Shown here piece by piece: positions 27,789 to 28,696 of a DNA stretch of 28,696 nt. Numbering within the stretch: position 1 is the stretch's first letter; each line of letters starts with the position of its first letter. Below the pieces are notes generated by a model, which ran no database searches, was not told the origin of the DNA, and saw only the letters and a program-made list of their open reading frames with translations. The position numbers and the translations under genes were made by a program. Source of the DNA: an uncultured Bacteroidales bacterium (lineage in GTDB: Bacteria > Bacteroidota > Bacteroidia > Bacteroidales > Paludibacteraceae); NCBI GenBank assembly GCA_937910305.1, contig CALEPS010000154.1:1-28696 (forward strand), read 5' to 3'.

Positions 27789-28610
27789 ATGGCTAAGCAG
27801 AAAGAAATAATCGTGAAGGATACCACTATCCGTTCATTCTCCGAGAACGGGTGGGACTACATCTGTATTACGGACATCGCCCGGCAGAAGAATGCCGAAG
27901 AACCGAAAGATGTTGTAAAGAATTGGATGCGACTCAAGAATACGATTGAGTATCTTGGAATGTGGGAGGCATTGAATAACCCGCAGTTCAAAGGGGTCGA
28001 ATTCGATCCCCTTTTGCGAGAGGCTGGTAGTAATGCTTTCACACTTAGTCCGTCACGCTGGATTGAATTAACGGGAGCTATAGGCATTATTTCGAAGGCT
28101 GGGAATAACGGTGGCACGTTTGCGCAACGGGACATTGCATTTAAGTTTGCCAGTTGGGTATCGGTTGAGTTTGAACTTTATCTTATTAAAGAATTCCAAC
28201 GTCTCAAAGAGGAAGAACAGAAGGCAATCGGATGGTCGGCGAAACGCGAGTTGGCAAAGATTAACTATCATATCCATACGGACGCTATCAAGGAACATCT
28301 TGTGCCGCAAGAGATTGATGCGTACCATCGGTCACTTATCTATGCCAACGAAGCTGATGTGCTCAACGTGGCGTTATTCGGATTGACTGCCAAGGAATGG
28401 CGCGATGCGCACCCCGATGATAAAGGAAATATCCGCGATTATGCGACCATTAACCAACTGATTTGTTTGAGCAACATGGAGAACCTGAATGCGGTCTTTA
28501 TCCATGAAGGTATGCCCCAAGGCGAACGCCTCCAGAAACTCAACCAGATAGCCATCCAGCAAATGACCGTGTTAGAGAATGTAGAAAGCAAGCATATACT
28601 AAAAGGATAA
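27789..28610 (+). CDS. KilA-N domain protein
   Basis: The 273-aa protein has an N-terminal KilA-N DNA-binding domain (residues about 5-145): the opening strand-helix NGWDYICITDIARQK, a middle KNWMRLKNTIEYLGMWEAL, and the hallmark end GGTFAQRDIAFKFASWVSVEFELYLIKEFQ. A C-terminal helical part follows (KRELAKINYHIHTDAIKEHL; FGLTAKEWRDAH; INQLICLSNMENLNAVFI). KilA-N proteins are common in phages, plasmids and bacterial islands and probably regulate or block replication or transcription. No TAnnTTTG promoter is seen upstream, and only 9 nt separate it from repeat A, so read-through from the MNT promoter is likely. Confidence 0.9.
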   Translation: MAKQKEIIVKDTTIRSFSENGWDYICITDIARQKNAEEPKDVVKNWMRLKNTIEYLGMWEALNNPQFKGVEFDPLLREAGSNAFTLSPSRWIELTGAIGIISKAGNNGGTFAQRDIAFKFASWVSVEFELYLIKEFQRLKEEEQKAIGWSAKRELAKINYHIHTDAIKEHLVPQEIDAYHRSLIYANEADVLNVALFGLTAKEWRDAHPDDKGNIRDYATINQLICLSNMENLNAVFIHEGMPQGERLQKLNQIAIQQMTVLENVESKHILKG

Positions 28611-28613
28611 TAC

Positions 28614-28692
28614 CGTCTGCTCAGGGACGTTAAAATAGGAGCGCTGGCACCGACAGCGTAAAAAAGCGGTGACATAAAAGGCGTTTATTGAC
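28614..28692. repeat. Cassette-type repeat, copy B (after the KilA-N gene)
   Basis: It begins 4 nt after the KilA-N stop. The order matches copy A: stem CGTC/GACG, GTTAAA, stem CGCTG-GCACCGA-CAGCG, then AAAAAAGCGG, ACATAAAAGGCG and TTTATTGAC. It differs mainly in stem loops and is about 8 nt shorter between GTTAAA and the second stem. It ends with GTTG at the window edge, so the array probably goes on. Confidence 0.85.
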
Positions 28693-28696
28693 GTTG

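Noticed and set aside
27693..28692. Repeats A and B as classical integron attC sites
   Set aside because: No RYYYAAC/GTTRRRY pair frames either copy, copy B lacks the final pyrimidine of GTTAAAC, and no integrase is in the window. A cassette-like role is kept only as a hypothesis.

Overview
The window is Bacteroidota DNA, most likely order Bacteroidales. The evidence is the promoter type (TTTG, about 20 nt, then TAnnTTTG just before many genes), the lack of Shine-Dalgarno sites, and gene families typical of the group: PCMD, SusC/TonB-like barrels, AraC regulators, CotH, KilA-N, and TPR regulators with an HTH. No rRNA, CRISPR array, transposase or integrase is seen. One tRNA is present: Ser, anticodon GCT.

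Left part (1-6.6 kb). The first 17 codons of an L-serine ammonia-lyase run off the left edge. Next is a sigma-factor-like protein fused to a macro-like domain, divergent from a VWA protein. A Bacteroidota-only hypothetical gene follows, and its roughly 240-nt leader is built from degenerate 11-bp repeats. Then come an acyltransferase-3/VOC pair ending in a decayed mmcQ copy, a divergent AraC regulator, and a GNAT/mmcQ pair.

Middle part (6.6-20.7 kb). A six-gene minus-strand operon (small membrane protein, GT4 glycosyltransferase, PCMD protein, esterase, PlsC-like acyltransferase, hexapeptide O-acetyltransferase) probably makes or decorates a glycolipid or surface glycan. It is divergent from an AraC regulator preceded by three 21-bp direct repeats. 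A lipoprotein plus outer-membrane barrel operon is divergent from a TPR/HTH membrane regulator. An HD phosphohydrolase and a GH3 lipoprotein glycosidase follow.

Right part (20.7-28.7 kb). A CYTH-CotH-TPM-LemA operon is followed by tRNA-Ser, a divergent pair (unknown regulator-like protein and membrane Ser/Thr kinase) with interlocked promoters, and a 620-nt intergenic region holding a terminator, repeats, a promoter and a structured RNA candidate. Last come a MNT/HEPN toxin-antitoxin pair and a KilA-N gene. Each of these two units is followed by a copy of the same ~80-bp repeat, suggesting a gene-cassette array that continues beyond the window.

Two signals run across genes. Heptamer tandem repeats sit between genes and also inside four reading frames as linkers. 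About ten promoters share rigid 20-nt spacing and an extra conserved block after the -33 element.
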